Of a stretch of DNA of 23,693 nucleotides, positions 23,153 through 23,693 are shown in pieces. The notes under the pieces are model-generated. The model saw only the letters and a list, made by a program, of their open reading frames with translations, did not search any database and had not been told where the DNA came from. Numbering within the stretch: the first letter of the stretch is position 1; each line of letters opens with the position of its first letter. Made by a program: the position numbers and the translations under genes. The stretch is from SM1-50 sp964467345 (GTDB taxonomy: Archaea; Thermoplasmatota; E2; DHVEG-1), in contig CAYXPY010000032.1 in assembly GCA_964467345.1 (NCBI GenBank), forward strand, positions 1 to 23,693, read 5' to 3'.

Positions 23153-23284
23153 TTATTCCTGTAACACTGGGTAGAGATACACCCGCTCGTAGATCTTTGT
23201 GAGGTTTGCGTTATCCGTATCCCCGTAGATGACGCTGCAATGGTAGGTGTCCTGGAGACGTTTTTTTTTTGTGTGTGTTAATTG
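23153..23284 (-). pseudogene. Out-of-frame C-terminal tail behind the gingipain-type gene
   Basis: On the minus strand a 43-codon open stretch reads KKKRLQDTYHC, then SVIYGDTDNANLTKI and RVYLYPVLQE before a TAA stop. It aligns with the tail at 21640-21759, sharing SVIYG, DN and NLTKI. It starts just downstream of the C25 gene but is in a different frame, beyond a run of ten A residues (minus strand), with extra stop codons between. It has no start codon or ribosome binding site. It is probably the remnant of a C-terminal tail that once ended this or a related protein. Confidence 0.6.
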
Positions 23285-23295
23285 TTAGAGGAGTC

Positions 23296-23693
23296 TCAGG
23301 ATTTTTTAATGCCACCTATCTGGAGACTCGGGTCACCGAGTAACACCCATTGTTGAACGGTTTTTGCATCAATTGCAAAATCCCAGGCAGCAGGTGTATT
23401 CCAATCAATAGGATAGGTATCTAAATAACGTACTATGGATTGCTTCCACACCTCACCAAGAATGTCTATCTTCTTCACCCCATAGGTATAGAAAAAGCTA
23501 TTATCTAAATAATCAGCGGCTCCTTCTTGTGATTCTTTATCCTCTTTTGTCAGCTCAAGACCGCTATAGCCGATGGTTGCGATGGAGCCTCCCCCTATTT
23601 TCCTTGTCAGTTTCCACCCCCAGCATTCAGGAATCCAGGTCATATACCCAAACGCTTGTGTAAAAATATAAAAAACATTCACATCAAACTGGA
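23296..23693 (-). CDS. Gingipain-type (C25) cysteine peptidase, C-terminal part
   Basis: The frame is open to the window edge, so the start and most of the protein lie outside; 131 residues are visible. They match the region just after the catalytic cysteine of archaeal C25 peptidases: FDVNVFYIF, then IPECWGWKLTRKIGGGSIATIG, and near the end QQWVLLGDPSLQIGG. In the family the visible QFDV follows a GCHNS-type motif carrying the catalytic Cys, which would be just past the edge. C25 enzymes are secreted endopeptidases that cleave after Arg or Lys. The protein ends only six residues after the LGDPSL motif, without further domains or anchor; a homologous tail lies out of frame downstream. The GTG at 23680-23682 is not the start. 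Confidence 0.85.
   Translation of the reverse strand, partial: QFDVNVFYIFTQAFGYMTWIPECWGWKLTRKIGGGSIATIGYSGLELTKEDKESQEGAADYLDNSFFYTYGVKKIDILGEVWKQSIVRYLDTYPIDWNTPAAWDFAIDAKTVQQWVLLGDPSLQIGGIKKS

Overview
The window looks like a chromosomal segment of an archaeon, most likely a sediment Thermoplasmatota lineage related to Marine Benthic Group D (Thermoprofundales). The support is: archaeal-style promoters (TATA boxes, one with a BRE-like CCAAAC in front), Shine-Dalgarno sites of the GGAGG type, T-rich terminators, and an unusual density of secreted multi-domain proteins with extracellular peptidases. Extracellular cysteine peptidases of the gingipain and clostripain types are known from sediment MBG-D genomes. 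The lineage is inferred; the window has no rRNA or other phylogenetic marker. I see no tRNA, rRNA, CRISPR array, IS element or prophage.

Layout. (1) 1-6427, plus strand: a tandem cluster of five secreted proteins, the first cut by the window edge. Four of the five end in the same ~95-residue CARDB/Ig-like C-terminal domain, called CTD below; hallmarks are GGxG near its start, a central GG, then GFGxIxIT, often ending in VKK. The genes share near-identical leaders and signal peptides and, in two places, an identical stop-to-start spacer with a hairpin. Between the shared ends lie different ectodomains: a seven-bladed FG-GAP-like propeller, lectin-like sandwiches and an Asp-box sialidase-like protein. 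(2) 6606-11161, plus strand: a DUF2341+LamG protein, a stand-alone 148-residue CTD protein, and an M28 aminopeptidase with PKD and CTD. (3) 11303-14265, minus strand: a second DUF2341+LamG protein followed by a second stand-alone 148-residue CTD protein, mirroring the first pair. (4) 14419-15386: two non-secreted genes, a small two-CW Cys-rich protein and a PEBP/YbhB-family protein. (5) 15546-18407, minus strand: a 953-residue adhesin-like protein with CARDB, choice-of-anchor-J and OmpL47-like domains. (6) 18840-21608, plus strand: a secreted caspase-like (C14) peptidase, a probable winged-helix regulator and a small secreted choice-of-anchor-J protein; the last two share a 16-bp promoter core. 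(7) 21752-23693, minus strand: a clostripain (C11) peptidase and the C-terminal part of a gingipain-type (C25) peptidase. Each is followed by a homologous ~40-codon tail that is open but out of frame.

Taken together the window reads as an extracellular island for binding and degrading polymers: carbohydrate/protein-binding scaffolds plus an M28 exopeptidase and three clan-CD cysteine peptidases. The most interesting candidate for something undescribed is the CTD system. The domain is fused to at least five secreted proteins and also encoded alone twice, each time directly downstream of a DUF2341/LamG protein that lacks it, which suggests a shared surface-attachment or assembly module supplied in cis or in trans. 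The second is the pair of out-of-frame tails behind the C11 and C25 genes.
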